From contig NZ_QKTU01000008.1 in assembly GCF_003234565.1 (NCBI RefSeq), forward strand, positions 101,231-165,230: 64,000 nt of DNA, written 5' to 3'. A model generated the notes under the pieces. The model was not told where the DNA came from, ran no database searches, and saw only the letters and a program-made list of their open reading frames with translations. Position 1 is the first letter of the stretch. Every line of letters begins with the position of its first letter. The translations under genes and the position numbers were made by a program. Of the stretch, positions 8,995 through 17,672 are shown piece by piece. The DNA comes from Curtobacterium sp. MCBD17_013 (GTDB lineage: Bacteria > Actinomycetota > Actinomycetes > Actinomycetales > Microbacteriaceae).

Positions 8995-9567
8995 TCAGGG
9001 CCGGAGGCCCGACACGAGCAGGTCGAGCAACCGCCCGACCTGCTCCTGGTCCTCCACGCCCGCGGTCGCGAGGAACACCCCGACCAGCGCGGCGGTGACG
9101 TCGTCGGCGGGGACCGCCGGGCGCAGGACGCCGAGGGCCGCCCCGGCGGCGAGGATCGTGGCGATCGCGGCGTTGACGCGCTCGCGGGTCCGGGCGCTCC
9201 CGACGGCGTCGCGGAAGGCCCCGGCACGGAGGGTCTCTGCCATGCCGCGCTTCGTGACGACGAACGCGGCGTACCGGTCCATGAAGGTCCGCAGGGCGAC
9301 GTCGGGCGTGTGGGTGGCGAGGAGTGGTTCGACGGTGGCGAGGACCGACGTGAGCTCGGTGTCGTAGACCGCGGCGACCAGGTCCTCGCGGGTCGGGAAG
9401 TGGCGGTAGAGCGTGCCGATCCCGACGCCGGCGGCGCGCGCGATCCCCTCGAGCGACGCGTCCTGGCCGGTGTCGGTGAAGGACGCGCGTGCGACCTCGA
9501 CGATCCTGGCGCGGTTGCGCGCGGCATCGGCGCGCGGACGACGCGCGGGCGGGGGAGCGGACGACAA
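8995..9567 (-). CDS. TetR-family transcriptional regulator
   Basis: A 190-aa regulator. The N-terminal helix-turn-helix spans ~residues 18-62 (ARIVEVARASFTDTG, then LEGIARAAGVGIGTLYRHFP), which is classic TetR. The C-terminal half is an all-helical ligand/dimer domain of a common actinobacterial type. It is transcribed away from the aldo/keto reductase gene. Two 14-bp palindromes of the form CGGAGG-NN-CCTCCG lie in the 78-bp gap, one covering its own start region. It very probably represses both genes and itself, the ligand being unknown. Confidence 0.9.
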   Translation of the reverse strand: MSSAPPPARRPRADAARNRARIVEVARASFTDTGQDASLEGIARAAGVGIGTLYRHFPTREDLVAAVYDTELTSVLATVEPLLATHTPDVALRTFMDRYAAFVVTKRGMAETLRAGAFRDAVGSARTRERVNAAIATILAAGAALGVLRPAVPADDVTAALVGVFLATAGVEDQEQVGRLLDLLVSGLRP

Positions 9568-9569
9568 AG

Positions 9570-9583
9570 CGGAGGTACCTCCG
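9570..9583. promoter_or_regulatory. palindromic operator 1 (CGGAGGTACCTCCG)
   Basis: Perfect 14-bp palindrome beginning 3 bp upstream of the tetR ATG on the other strand, overlapping its ribosome-binding region. It has the same arms as the site at 9608, differing only in the central two bases. Placement fits autoregulation by the divergent TetR protein. Confidence 0.75.
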
Positions 9584-9607
9584 GATCAGTGGTAGCGTCG
9601 CGGAGAG

Positions 9608-9621
9608 CGGAGGATCCTCCG
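9608..9621. promoter_or_regulatory. palindromic operator 2 (CGGAGGATCCTCCG)
   Basis: Perfect 14-bp palindrome 24 bp upstream of the aldo/keto reductase start. Its centre is 38 bp from that of the palindrome at 9570. Two copies with identical arms in a divergent TetR-controlled gap strongly suggest paired operator sites. Confidence 0.75.
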
Positions 9622-9645
9622 TTTCCGACGGCGACAGGAGCCATG

Positions 9646-10548
9646 ATGGCAGACCACACGACGATCCCCGGAGGGACGGCGACGCTCGCCGGGCGCGCGA
9701 TCGCTCGCATCGGGTACGGCGCGATGGCGCTCGAACGGTTCGACGACGACCGGGAGGCCGGGGCGGCGTTCCTCCGTCACGCCGTCGAGCTCGGGGCGGA
9801 CCACATCGACACTGCCGAGTTCTACGGCGACGGGGTCGCGAACGACGTCATCCGTCGGGCGATCGGGTCCTCGGACGCCGTGGCGGTCGTCAGCAAGGTG
9901 GGAGCGGTCCGCGTCGACGCGCCGATCCCGCTCGTACTGGCGCAGCGACCGGAGGAACTCCGTGCGCAGGTCGAGGCGAACCTCCGCACGCTCGGACGCG
10001 ATCGACTCGACGTCGTCAACCTCCGCCGCCCCGAGATCGGCCCCGGTCTCACCGTGCCGGACGAGGACCTCGTCGACCTCGACGACCAGCTGGCCGAGAT
10101 GACCGCGATGCGCGACGAGGGGCTGATCGGCGGGATCGGGCTCAGCGCGGTGCGGATCGAGAGCCTCCGGCGGGCGCTCCCGGTCGGCGTGGTCTGCGTG
10201 CAGAACGCGTACTCCCTCGTCGCCCGCGAGTTCGAGGCGATGCTCACGCTCTGCGTCGCCGAGGACATCGCCTGGGTGCCGTTCTTCCCGCTCGGCAGCG
10301 GATTCCCCGGCCTGCCGAAGGTGACGGACGAACCCGCGGTGCAGCGGATCGCGGCCGAGCTGGGGGCCTCCCCGGCGCAGGTCGGCCTGGCCTGGCTGCT
10401 CGGGCACGCGCCGAACACGCTGCTGATCCCCGGAACAGCGAACGCCGACCACCTCGCGGAGAACCTGGCGGCGGGCGCGGTGGAGCTCACGGCCGAGCAG
10501 ACCGCTGCCCTCGATGCGCTGGCGCCCGCGGCCGGCGCGCAGCGCTGA
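9646..10548 (+). CDS. aldo/keto reductase
   Basis: A 300-aa NADPH-dependent (beta/alpha)8 oxidoreductase. The Asp and Tyr of the catalytic tetrad are in HIDTAEFYGDG and the Lys in VVSKVG. At the usual His position the sequence is LDVVNLRRP, so His is replaced, as in the YdbC/pyridoxal-reductase-like branch of the superfamily. The ATG at 9646 is preferred to 9643 because AGGAG lies 5 bp before it. It is divergent from the TetR gene and preceded by two palindromic operators, so it is probably induced when TetR binds its ligand. Confidence 0.87.
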   Translation: MADHTTIPGGTATLAGRAIARIGYGAMALERFDDDREAGAAFLRHAVELGADHIDTAEFYGDGVANDVIRRAIGSSDAVAVVSKVGAVRVDAPIPLVLAQRPEELRAQVEANLRTLGRDRLDVVNLRRPEIGPGLTVPDEDLVDLDDQLAEMTAMRDEGLIGGIGLSAVRIESLRRALPVGVVCVQNAYSLVAREFEAMLTLCVAEDIAWVPFFPLGSGFPGLPKVTDEPAVQRIAAELGASPAQVGLAWLLGHAPNTLLIPGTANADHLAENLAAGAVELTAEQTAALDALAPAAGAQR

Positions 10549-10595
10549 CCGGACTCACGGGCGCGCGGCCGCACCGTGCGCGGGTCGTCTCCCGC

Positions 10596-12050
10596 TCAGG
10601 GCGCGTCGAACAGCCGATCCAGACCGCCCTCGTCGTCCGCGAGGGCGAGGACCTCGTCACCCTCGTGCAGGACGGTGTCCCGCCGCAGCCGGATGAGCCG
10701 ACCCTGCCGACGCACGACGCTGATCCAGCCGTCCTCGCCGTCGAGGAGCTCGTCGACGCGGCGACCGTCCGCCTCGGACCCGTGCTGGACGACATGGCGG
10801 TGCAGTCCCTCCGGTTCCGCCGTCAGACGCATGCCGACCGCGAAGGGCTCCGGCTCGCGCACCCGCATCGGGATGTGGAACCGCCGGGCGAAGAACGGGA
10901 CGAGACCGCCCTGCAGCACCACCGAGCACACCACCACGACGAAGATGATGCCGAACAGCCGGTCCGCGTGTGCCACGCCCGAGGCGAGGATCGAGAGTCC
11001 GAGCAGGATCGGCACGGCCCCCTTGAGTCCCGCCCACAGCACGAATGCGCGCTCACCCCACCGCAGGCGCAGGGGGATGGTCAGCGCACCGACGAACAGC
11101 GGCCGGACGACGAGGATCAACAGGGCCGCGATGAGGAGCCCCGGCAGGAGGACATCGGGTCGGACGACCGCGGCCACGTCGGTGCTCAGGCCGAGCAGGG
11201 TGAACACGACGATCTCCGCCAGGTTCGAGAACCCCGAGCTGAACCGGTCGATCTCGCGCTTGAACGGCGCGCGGACGTCGCCGATCAGGATGCCGGCGAG
11301 GAACACGGCGAGGAACCCGGACCCGTGCAGGAGCGTGCCCACCGCGTAGAGCACGACCGCGAATGCGAGTGTCCAGATCGAGTGCAGCGCCTCGTTCGGC
11401 AACGCGAGGCGCTGCAAGGCCCACCGGAGCATCAGGCCGCCGAGGACGCCCACGGCCGTGCCGATCAGGAGTTGCAGCACGAACGTCAGGAGGCCCTGGG
11501 TCACCGCGTCGAGGCCGGCACCGGTCGCGGCGAGCAGGCTGACCATCAACGCGATGCCGACCGGGTCGTTCGCGCCGGACTCACCCTCGAGGATCGTGCC
11601 GGAGCGGCCCGAGATCTCGCGCTTGCCGAGCACGGAGAAGACGACCGCGGGATCGGTGGGGGCGAGTGCGGCCCCGAGCAGCAACGACTGCTGCCACGGG
11701 AGCTCGAGCAGGAGGTGTCCAGCGAGCGCGACCCCCGCCGCGGTCACGGCGGTCCCCGCGACCCCGAGCCAGGTGATGGGGCCGAGCGAGTTCCGGAACC
11801 GGGACCAGCCGATGTGCATGCCGCCGTCGAAGAGGATGAAGACCAGCGCGACGCTGACGACGTGTTCGTCGAGCACGCGCGGAACGGTCTCGAGCACGGG
11901 GAAGAAGGACGACGCCGCGACCGCGGCGATGAGGAACAGCGCGGGCGACGGAACGCGGATGAGGGTGCTGAGGCGACTCGAGACGACGGCCGCGACCGCG
12001 GCGAGTCCGGCGAGCCCGACCGCGAGGGTGAACGCGTCGTCCGCGCTCAC
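10596..12050 (-). CDS. K+/H+ (or Na+/H+) antiporter with C-terminal TrkA-C-like domain
   Basis: A 484-aa CPA-superfamily cation/proton antiporter. About 12 membrane helices cover residues ~1-390, with LFDGGMHIG early, APTDPAVVFSVLG, and the ion-site EGESGANDPVGIAL (the ND pair) near residue 155. The last ~95 residues are soluble, with WISVVRRQGRLIRLRRDTVLHEGDEVLAL typical of a TrkA-C regulatory domain, as in NhaP2/CvrA-type proteins. The GTG at 12050 begins directly before the first helix. It likely helps pH or K+ homeostasis; the ion cannot be told from sequence. Confidence 0.87.
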   Translation of the reverse strand: MSADDAFTLAVGLAGLAAVAAVVSSRLSTLIRVPSPALFLIAAVAASSFFPVLETVPRVLDEHVVSVALVFILFDGGMHIGWSRFRNSLGPITWLGVAGTAVTAAGVALAGHLLLELPWQQSLLLGAALAPTDPAVVFSVLGKREISGRSGTILEGESGANDPVGIALMVSLLAATGAGLDAVTQGLLTFVLQLLIGTAVGVLGGLMLRWALQRLALPNEALHSIWTLAFAVVLYAVGTLLHGSGFLAVFLAGILIGDVRAPFKREIDRFSSGFSNLAEIVVFTLLGLSTDVAAVVRPDVLLPGLLIAALLILVVRPLFVGALTIPLRLRWGERAFVLWAGLKGAVPILLGLSILASGVAHADRLFGIIFVVVVCSVVLQGGLVPFFARRFHIPMRVREPEPFAVGMRLTAEPEGLHRHVVQHGSEADGRRVDELLDGEDGWISVVRRQGRLIRLRRDTVLHEGDEVLALADDEGGLDRLFDAP

Positions 12051-12368
12051 GGGCAGCGCTCGGCTCGTGGGGCGAGTGACATGGGATCTCCTCGGGAGGG
12101 TCGGTCGACGGATCGCCGACCAGTCTTCCCGGCACACCTCACGCGAACGCTCGTCCACCGTACTCCTCGCCCGCGCACCCGCCGGATGCGGACTCCAGGG
12201 CGGGCCGTGGTCGGGGGACAGGCGAGCCGAAGGGGGCCGCGATCGCGGACAGTCCCGGGACGGAGGAGCAGTGTGGGTACGTGCGGACCGATGCCCGCGC
12301 GCGTCGACGATGACGGAACGCCCATGACCGTGCCCTCGGCCGGTCGTCCCCCTGACAGAGGAGCACCC
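12051..12368. other. intergenic region between divergent antiporter and aldehyde dehydrogenase genes
   Basis: A 318-bp gap expected to hold both promoters. A perfect 12-bp palindrome CCGCGATCGCGG lies at 12237-12248. No other convincing site or small gene was seen. Confidence 0.4.
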
Positions 12369-13802
12369 TTGGCCCTGGACACCGCGATCGCCCCCTCCGA
12401 GCCCACCGTCGAGGACAGCCTCGCGCCCCGCGTGATCGAGGTGACGGACCCGCGCGACGGCAGCACCGCCTCCCGGGTCGAGGTCGCGAGCCCGGCGGAG
12501 ATCGAGCAGGCGGTCGTGCGGGCGCGGACGGCGTTCGCGACCTGGTCCCGCACGGCGCCGGGGCAGCGTGGCGCGGTCCTCAAGGCCGCAGCGCTGCACC
12601 TGCAGGAGCGTGCCGAGGAACTCGCGGCGCTCAACACCCGCGAGACCGGCAAGGTCCCCGGCGACGCCCTCGGCGGTGTGCAGGCCGGCATCGACACGCT
12701 GATCCAGTACGCGGAGCTCGGCCCGCTGCACCGTGGCGAGGTCCTGCGGGGCTCGTTCGGCGCGACGGACACCGCGAAGCCGCACCCCCGCGGCGTGGTC
12801 CTCGCGCTGACGCCCTGGAACGACCCGGTCGCCGTCGCGTGCGGGATCCTCGGTGCCGCGATCGTCTCCGGCGACACCGTCGTGCACAAGGGGAGCGAGC
12901 GCTGCCCGGCCACGGCGGCCCTCCTCAACGAGATCCTGGCCGAGGCGCTGCCCGAGGGCGTCCTCGTCGGCATCACGGGTGACGCCGCGACGGGCGAGGC
13001 GCTGCTCGCCGAGCCCGGCATCGACGTCTACGCGCACGTCGGCTCGACCGCGACGGGTGACGTCCTCGCCGAGATGGCCCTGCGCACCCGTGCCCACGTC
13101 ATCCGCGAGAACGGCGGGAACGACGCGCTCGTGGTCGACGCCGACGTCGACCCGGCGTGGGCCGCCGGTCAGGCCGCGCTCGGCGCGTTCGCCAACACCG
13201 GCCAGATCTGCACGAGCGTCGAGCGCGTGTACGTCCTCCGCGAGGTCGCGGACGCGTTCGTCACCGCGCTCGTCGCCGAGGCCGAGGCGAAGACCGCCGC
13301 CGACGCCGACGGCTACGGCCCCCTGGTCGACGAGCGGATGCGCAACGTGGTCCAGTCGCACGTCGACGACGCGGTCGCCAAGGGCGCCCGGGTCCTCACG
13401 GGCGGCAGCATCCCCGACGGCGCCGGCACGTTCTACCCCGCGACGGTGCTCGTCGACTGCACGCCCGACATGCTCGTCATGCACGAGGAGACCTTCGGCC
13501 CGATCGCGCCCGTGCAGGTCGTCGACGACTTCGACGAGGCACTGCGCCTCGCCGCCGACGACCGCTACGGCCTCGCCGCGACGGTCCTGACGAACGACAT
13601 GGAGCACGCGCTCCGCGCCGGCGACGAGCTCCCGGTCGGCACCGTCAAGGTGAACGCCGTGTTCGGAGGCGCTCCGGGCGGCAGCGCCCAGCCGCGTGGT
13701 GCGTCGGGTGCCGGCTTCGGGTACGGCCCGCACCTGCTCGACGAGATGACGACGACCACGGTCGTGCACCTCGAATCGGCGCCGCGCCGGAGCGACCGGT
13801 GA
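12369..13802 (+). CDS. aldehyde dehydrogenase family protein
   Basis: A 477-aa NAD(P)-dependent aldehyde dehydrogenase. The family marks are TPWNDPVAVACGIL (cofactor site), HVGSTATGDVL, the general-base Glu in VIRENGGNDALVV (the usual ELGG is ENGG) and the nucleophile Cys in FANTGQICTSVERVYV. EETFGPIAPVQVV follows. The TTG start is chosen because AGAGGAG lies 6-7 bp upstream; an in-frame ATG at 12324 would add 15 residues but lacks a good ribosome site. The stop overlaps the GTG of the second HldE-like gene, so it is the first gene of the heptose block 2 operon. Substrate unknown. Confidence 0.85.
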   Translation: MALDTAIAPSEPTVEDSLAPRVIEVTDPRDGSTASRVEVASPAEIEQAVVRARTAFATWSRTAPGQRGAVLKAAALHLQERAEELAALNTRETGKVPGDALGGVQAGIDTLIQYAELGPLHRGEVLRGSFGATDTAKPHPRGVVLALTPWNDPVAVACGILGAAIVSGDTVVHKGSERCPATAALLNEILAEALPEGVLVGITGDAATGEALLAEPGIDVYAHVGSTATGDVLAEMALRTRAHVIRENGGNDALVVDADVDPAWAAGQAALGAFANTGQICTSVERVYVLREVADAFVTALVAEAEAKTAADADGYGPLVDERMRNVVQSHVDDAVAKGARVLTGGSIPDGAGTFYPATVLVDCTPDMLVMHEETFGPIAPVQVVDDFDEALRLAADDRYGLAATVLTNDMEHALRAGDELPVGTVKVNAVFGGAPGGSAQPRGASGAGFGYGPHLLDEMTTTTVVHLESAPRRSDR

Positions 13803-15352
13803 GTGGGGACCTCCGCGTCGTCCGGGAGGTCGTGGACCGCACCCGGGACCGGCGACCGCTCGTCGTCGTGGTCGGGGACGTCATCCTCGACCGCTGGAGC
13901 GTCGGTGAGGCCGAGCGGGTGAGCCGGGAGGCCCCGGCCCCCGTCGTGCGCGTCACCGAGGTCATCGACGTGCCCGGTGGTGCCGCGAACACCGCCGTGA
14001 ACGCGCGGGCGCTCGGCGCGGAGGTCCGCATGGTCGGCCTGATCGGCGACGACGAGGCCGGGAGGATCCTCCGCGCCCGGCTGGCGGCCGACGGTGTCGA
14101 CGTGTCCGGTCTGGTGCCCGTCTCGCACGGCGTCACGACCTCGAAGGCCCGGGTCGTCGGCGGGGACCGGATCCTCGTCCGCGTCGACGAGATCGCCGAT
14201 CCCCCGACCGAGCAGGACACGATCGCCCTCGCCCGGGCCGTGACCGGCAGCGTCCGCGGTGCCGACGCGGTCGTGGTGTGCGACTACGGGCTCGGGACGA
14301 CCCCGGAGGCCGTGGTCCCCGCGGTGCTGCGCGACCGTCCGGCCGCCGTGGTCGTCGACGCGCACGACCTCGGCCGCTGGCACGACCTGCACCCCGACCT
14401 CGTGACGCCGAACTGTGGCGAGGCCGAGCAGCTCCTCGGCCGTTCCCTCGGGCAGGGGTCTGCACGCCCCGCGGTCGTCGAGGGCCTCCGCGACGCCGTC
14501 CTCGCCGCGAGCGGTGCCCGGAACGCCATCGTCACGCTCGACAAGGACGGCACCGTGCTGCTGCCCGGCGACACCGCCGCTGACACCACCCCGGTCCGCA
14601 CCCGCGCGACGCCGGCGTCCGAGCAGCAGGCGTCCGGCGCCGGCGACACGTTCTGTGCCGCCGTGTCCGTCGCGCTCGCCACGGGGACGCCCCTCGCCGA
14701 CGCCGCCCGGTTCGCCCAGGCCGCCGCCGACGTCGTCGTCCGCGAGGCCGGCACCTCGATCTGCACCGCCGAGGCCCTGGTCGCCTCGGTCTCCGCCCCG
14801 GCCGACACGATCGTCGACCACGACGACCTGGCCGACGCCGTCGCCGCCGCCCGGGCCGCGGGCCGCCGCGTCGTGTTCACGAACGGCTGCTTCGACGTCG
14901 TGCACCGCGGTCACACCTCGTACCTGCGACAGGCCCGCGAGCTCGGCGACCTGCTCGTCGTCGCGGTGAACGACGACGACTCGGTCCGCCGGCTCAAGGG
15001 GCCGGAGCGGCCGATCAACACGGCGGAGGACCGTGCCGGCGTCCTCGCGGCCCTCGCGTCGGTCGACCTGGTCACCGTGTTCCCGACCGACACCCCCGTG
15101 CCGCTCATCGAGCGGTTGCAGCCCGACGTCTACGTCAAGGGCGGCGACTACTCGCCCGAGATGCTCACCGAGACCGAGGTCGTCCGTGCCTACGGTGGCG
15201 AGGTCGTCATGGTCGACTACGTCGCCGAGCACTCGACGACCGACGTCGTCCGCCGCATCCGCGAGTCCGCGCGAGCGGCCGCCGAGCGCGCCGCGGCCGA
15301 GACGGTCACCGACGCGGACGACGCCCCCACGGCGACGGAGGCGACCCCGTGA
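13799..15352 (+). CDS. hldE: HldE-like bifunctional heptose kinase / adenylyltransferase (copy 2)
   Basis: A 517-aa fusion of a PfkB kinase and a nucleotidyltransferase, close to canonical HldE. The kinase half has VVVVGDVILDRW, VPGGAANTAVNARALG, a KARVV substrate strand and SGAGDTF with the catalytic Asp. The second half starts near residue 345 with FTNGCFDVVHRGHTSYL (HxGH), then LKGPERPINTAEDR and VYVKGGDYSPEML. It probably converts heptose 7-phosphate to heptose 1,7-bisphosphate and later heptose 1-phosphate to ADP-heptose. The phosphatase between these steps (GmhB) is not obvious in the window. A Thr/Ala/Glu-rich tail of ~30 residues is unusual. Coupled by GTGA overlaps to the ALDH and the GT2. 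Confidence 0.9.
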   Translation: MSGDLRVVREVVDRTRDRRPLVVVVGDVILDRWSVGEAERVSREAPAPVVRVTEVIDVPGGAANTAVNARALGAEVRMVGLIGDDEAGRILRARLAADGVDVSGLVPVSHGVTTSKARVVGGDRILVRVDEIADPPTEQDTIALARAVTGSVRGADAVVVCDYGLGTTPEAVVPAVLRDRPAAVVVDAHDLGRWHDLHPDLVTPNCGEAEQLLGRSLGQGSARPAVVEGLRDAVLAASGARNAIVTLDKDGTVLLPGDTAADTTPVRTRATPASEQQASGAGDTFCAAVSVALATGTPLADAARFAQAAADVVVREAGTSICTAEALVASVSAPADTIVDHDDLADAVAAARAAGRRVVFTNGCFDVVHRGHTSYLRQARELGDLLVVAVNDDDSVRRLKGPERPINTAEDRAGVLAALASVDLVTVFPTDTPVPLIERLQPDVYVKGGDYSPEMLTETEVVRAYGGEVVMVDYVAEHSTTDVVRRIRESARAAAERAAAETVTDADDAPTATEATP

Positions 15353-16254
15353 CGGCCGCACGCTGGTCGGGCGAGTGGGGACGGGCCTCCCGGCCGGCAC
15401 CGGAGCCCGTGGTCGACGTGCTCGTGCCGACCGCCGGACGGGTCACCGAGCTCGCCACGACGCTCGCCGGGCTCGCCGGGCAGGACGAGCCGACGTTCCG
15501 GCTCGTCCTCAGCGACCAGTCGGTCGACGGTGCGCCGCTCGCCGACCCGAGCGTGCAGGCGATGCTCCGCGTCCTGGAGGCCCAGGGCCGCCAGCCGCTC
15601 GTCCTGCGGCACCCCGAGCGGCACGGGCTCGCCGAGCACCGGCAGTTCCTGCTCGAGCACGCGACCGCGCCGTACGTGCTGTTCCTCGACGACGACGTGT
15701 GGCTCGAGCGCGACTCGATCGCCCGCATGCTCGACGCGATCCGGCAGCTCGGCTGCGGGTTCGTCGGGTCCGCGGTGCAGGGGCTGTCGTACCTCGACGA
15801 CCGGCGCCCGCACCAGCAGACGACGTTCGAGCGGTGGGACGGGCCCGTCGTGCCCGAGGTCATCCGGCGCGGCACGCCCGGCCACGACCGGTGGCAGCTC
15901 CACAACGCCGCGAACCTCGCCCACATCGCCGCGGACCTCGACGTCCCGCACGGCGGATGGGTGCCCTACCGGGTCGCGTGGGTGGGTGCGTGCGTGCTGT
16001 ACGACCGCGCGGTGCTCCTCGACGCGGGCGGTTTCGACTTCTGGCGGGAACTCCCGACGGGCCACGCGGGCGAGGACGTCGTCGCGCAGTGGCGTGTGAT
16101 GGAGCGCGCGGGCGGCGTCGGCATCGTGCCGTCGGGCGCAGTGCACCTCGAGTCCCCGACGACCGTGACGGACCGGTCGGTCGACGCGCCGGACGTCCTC
16201 CTCCCCCCGATCGACGCCGAGCAGGCGCTCGGTGTCGGACGACGGGAGCCCTGA
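15349..16254 (+). CDS. GT2-family glycosyltransferase
   Basis: A 301-aa inverting GT-A glycosyltransferase. VDVLVPTAGRVTELATTLAGL is the nucleotide-binding start (~residue 23), FLDDDVWLERDSI carries the metal-binding D-x-D (~residue 107), and GEDVVAQWRV is the catalytic ED near residue 240. The GTG start overlaps the HldE stop, which ties it to heptose metabolism and suggests it may use or act on a heptose-linked acceptor (inference). It is the last gene of the block 2 operon. Confidence 0.83.
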   Translation: MTAARWSGEWGRASRPAPEPVVDVLVPTAGRVTELATTLAGLAGQDEPTFRLVLSDQSVDGAPLADPSVQAMLRVLEAQGRQPLVLRHPERHGLAEHRQFLLEHATAPYVLFLDDDVWLERDSIARMLDAIRQLGCGFVGSAVQGLSYLDDRRPHQQTTFERWDGPVVPEVIRRGTPGHDRWQLHNAANLAHIAADLDVPHGGWVPYRVAWVGACVLYDRAVLLDAGGFDFWRELPTGHAGEDVVAQWRVMERAGGVGIVPSGAVHLESPTTVTDRSVDAPDVLLPPIDAEQALGVGRREP

Positions 16255-16331
16255 GCCGCACCCGGTCCCTCCCGGGTGACGAACGGGTGGTCGTCCGACC
16301 ATCCGGTGGAACGAACGACGAGGAGAACCCC

Positions 16332-16526
16332 ATGGCAACGCCGAACCCGATCCAGATCCAGAAGTTCCTGAGCGGGATCGACTACCCCGCCTCGAAGGAC
16401 ACCATCGTCTCGACGGCCGAGAAGGAGGGCGCCGACGACGACGTGCTCAACGCCCTCAAGCAGATCCCGGACCAGGAGTACGACGCCCCGACCGCCGTGT
16501 CGAGCGCGGTGTCGGACGTCGACTGA
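16332..16526 (+). CDS. DUF2795 small protein
   Basis: A 64-aa soluble protein matching DUF2795, small actinobacterial proteins of unknown function. It has a predicted helix PIQIQKFLSGIDYPASKDTI, an acidic turn GADDDVL and ALKQIPDQEYD. The start follows GAGGAGAACCCC, a strong ribosome site. It stands alone after the GT2 gene, with the GTGCACGAC hairpin repeats just downstream. Confidence 0.8.
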   Translation: MATPNPIQIQKFLSGIDYPASKDTIVSTAEKEGADDDVLNALKQIPDQEYDAPTAVSSAVSDVD

Positions 16527-16541
16527 GGCCGGTCCGCTCCG

Positions 16542-16630
16542 CGAGGGTGCACGACGCGCCGCTGCCGCTCATGGCGTGCGGCGGGTCGTGCACCCTCGTC
16601 GTTGCGGTGGCGGCGGGTCGTGCACCCTCG
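16542..16630. repeat. inverted and direct repeat element built on CGAGGGTGCACGAC
   Basis: The 14-bp arm CGAGGGTGCACGAC (16542-16555) has two perfect inverse copies, at 16585-16598 and 16617-16630. The two inverse copies extend to 19-bp direct repeats starting at 16580 and 16612, 32 bp apart. Alternative hairpins can form between the convergent DUF2795 and DUF7064-like genes. It may be a terminator or a dispersed intergenic repeat; there is no T-tract. Confidence 0.75.
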
Positions 16631-16670
16631 CCTGCGGCGCTGGTCCTCCGACCGCGCGACCGCCTGGCGG

Positions 16671-17672
16671 TCAGGCCGTGCGGGCCCGGCGTCCCCCGGC
16701 TGATCGGCGTGCGGCGAGGTACTCGATCCCGAACACGTCACCGTGCTCGGCGTACCCGACCCGGCCGTCCGACTCGTACCGCATGAGGCTCTGGTAGCAG
16801 ACGTAGGCCGGGCTGAACTGGTGCCACGGGTACCCGCCGACGGCGCTGCCGTGGAACTCGTACCGGCGGCCGCGGACGTCCGTCGCCATGATGTGGTTGC
16901 TCACCGGCACCATGTCGACGCGGGCGGCCTCGACCGACGCGTCGGTCAGTCCGTGCAGCTCGCCGTCCTCGACGACGTAGCCGAACCGCATGCCGTCGTA
17001 GTGCACCACCCCGGCGTCGTCGATCGACATCGCCATCGCGACGTGGAGCGCGAACTCGGGGCCGAGCGTCACGTGGATCCACGCCGCGGCGGCGGTGCCG
17101 ACCTCGGTACGAGGGCCCCAGCTCCGGTCCATGCCCTCCACGCAGTCGACCGCGTAGCGCTGACCGCGGAGCACGAGTTCGCCGGTCACACGCCCGACCG
17201 CGTCCATGTGCCCGTTGGCCCACACGTCGCCGAGGCCGGTGTCCATCGCTCCGTCGGGGACGACGAGGGGGTTCTGCGCGGGGTCGTGTGTGTCGAACGG
17301 GTCGGCGATCGCGGCGAACCGGAGGTCGAGCGAGCAGGCGCCGGGGGTGTTGCTCTCGTACTGGACCGAGAAGTCCCGCGGCGCTGCGTCCGCGTGCAGG
17401 GACAGCCCGCTCGGCAACGTGAAGTCGGAGAAGCGCTCGGGCGCCGGCATGTGCACCTGCGGGTCGACGAAGTCCATGTCGTGCGCGTGTGTCGCGAACC
17501 CACCGTGCACGACGACCGACGAGATCGCGGCGCCGACCTCGGGACGGACGAGCACGTAGGCGTTGCCGAGGATGCCCGCCTCGGGCACGCTGAACACGCA
17601 CACGAGTGTCTCGGCCCAGTTCGTCGCGGACGGGTCGTGGGGGTGGTAGTCGAGGTCGCGGGCGGTGATCAT
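16671..17672 (-). CDS. DUF7064/7065-like (lipocalin/CrtC-type fold) hypothetical protein
   Basis: A 333-aa soluble protein, beta-rich by appearance. GMDRSWGPRTEVGTAAAAWIH lies near residue 180 and YEFHGSAVGGYPWHQF near the end. The layout resembles the DUF7064/DUF7065 family, related to tocopherol-cyclase/CrtC-like hydratases, but the match is by eye. The ATG overlaps the stop of the gene at 17669 by 4 bp, so it is the last gene of a three-gene operon with a phosphotransferase. These proteins are often near aminoglycoside-phosphotransferase-like kinases and acyl-CoA enzymes; the pathway is unknown. Confidence 0.6.
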   Translation of the reverse strand: MITARDLDYHPHDPSATNWAETLVCVFSVPEAGILGNAYVLVRPEVGAAISSVVVHGGFATHAHDMDFVDPQVHMPAPERFSDFTLPSGLSLHADAAPRDFSVQYESNTPGACSLDLRFAAIADPFDTHDPAQNPLVVPDGAMDTGLGDVWANGHMDAVGRVTGELVLRGQRYAVDCVEGMDRSWGPRTEVGTAAAAWIHVTLGPEFALHVAMAMSIDDAGVVHYDGMRFGYVVEDGELHGLTDASVEAARVDMVPVSNHIMATDVRGRRYEFHGSAVGGYPWHQFSPAYVCYQSLMRYESDGRVGYAEHGDVFGIEYLAARRSAGGRRARTA

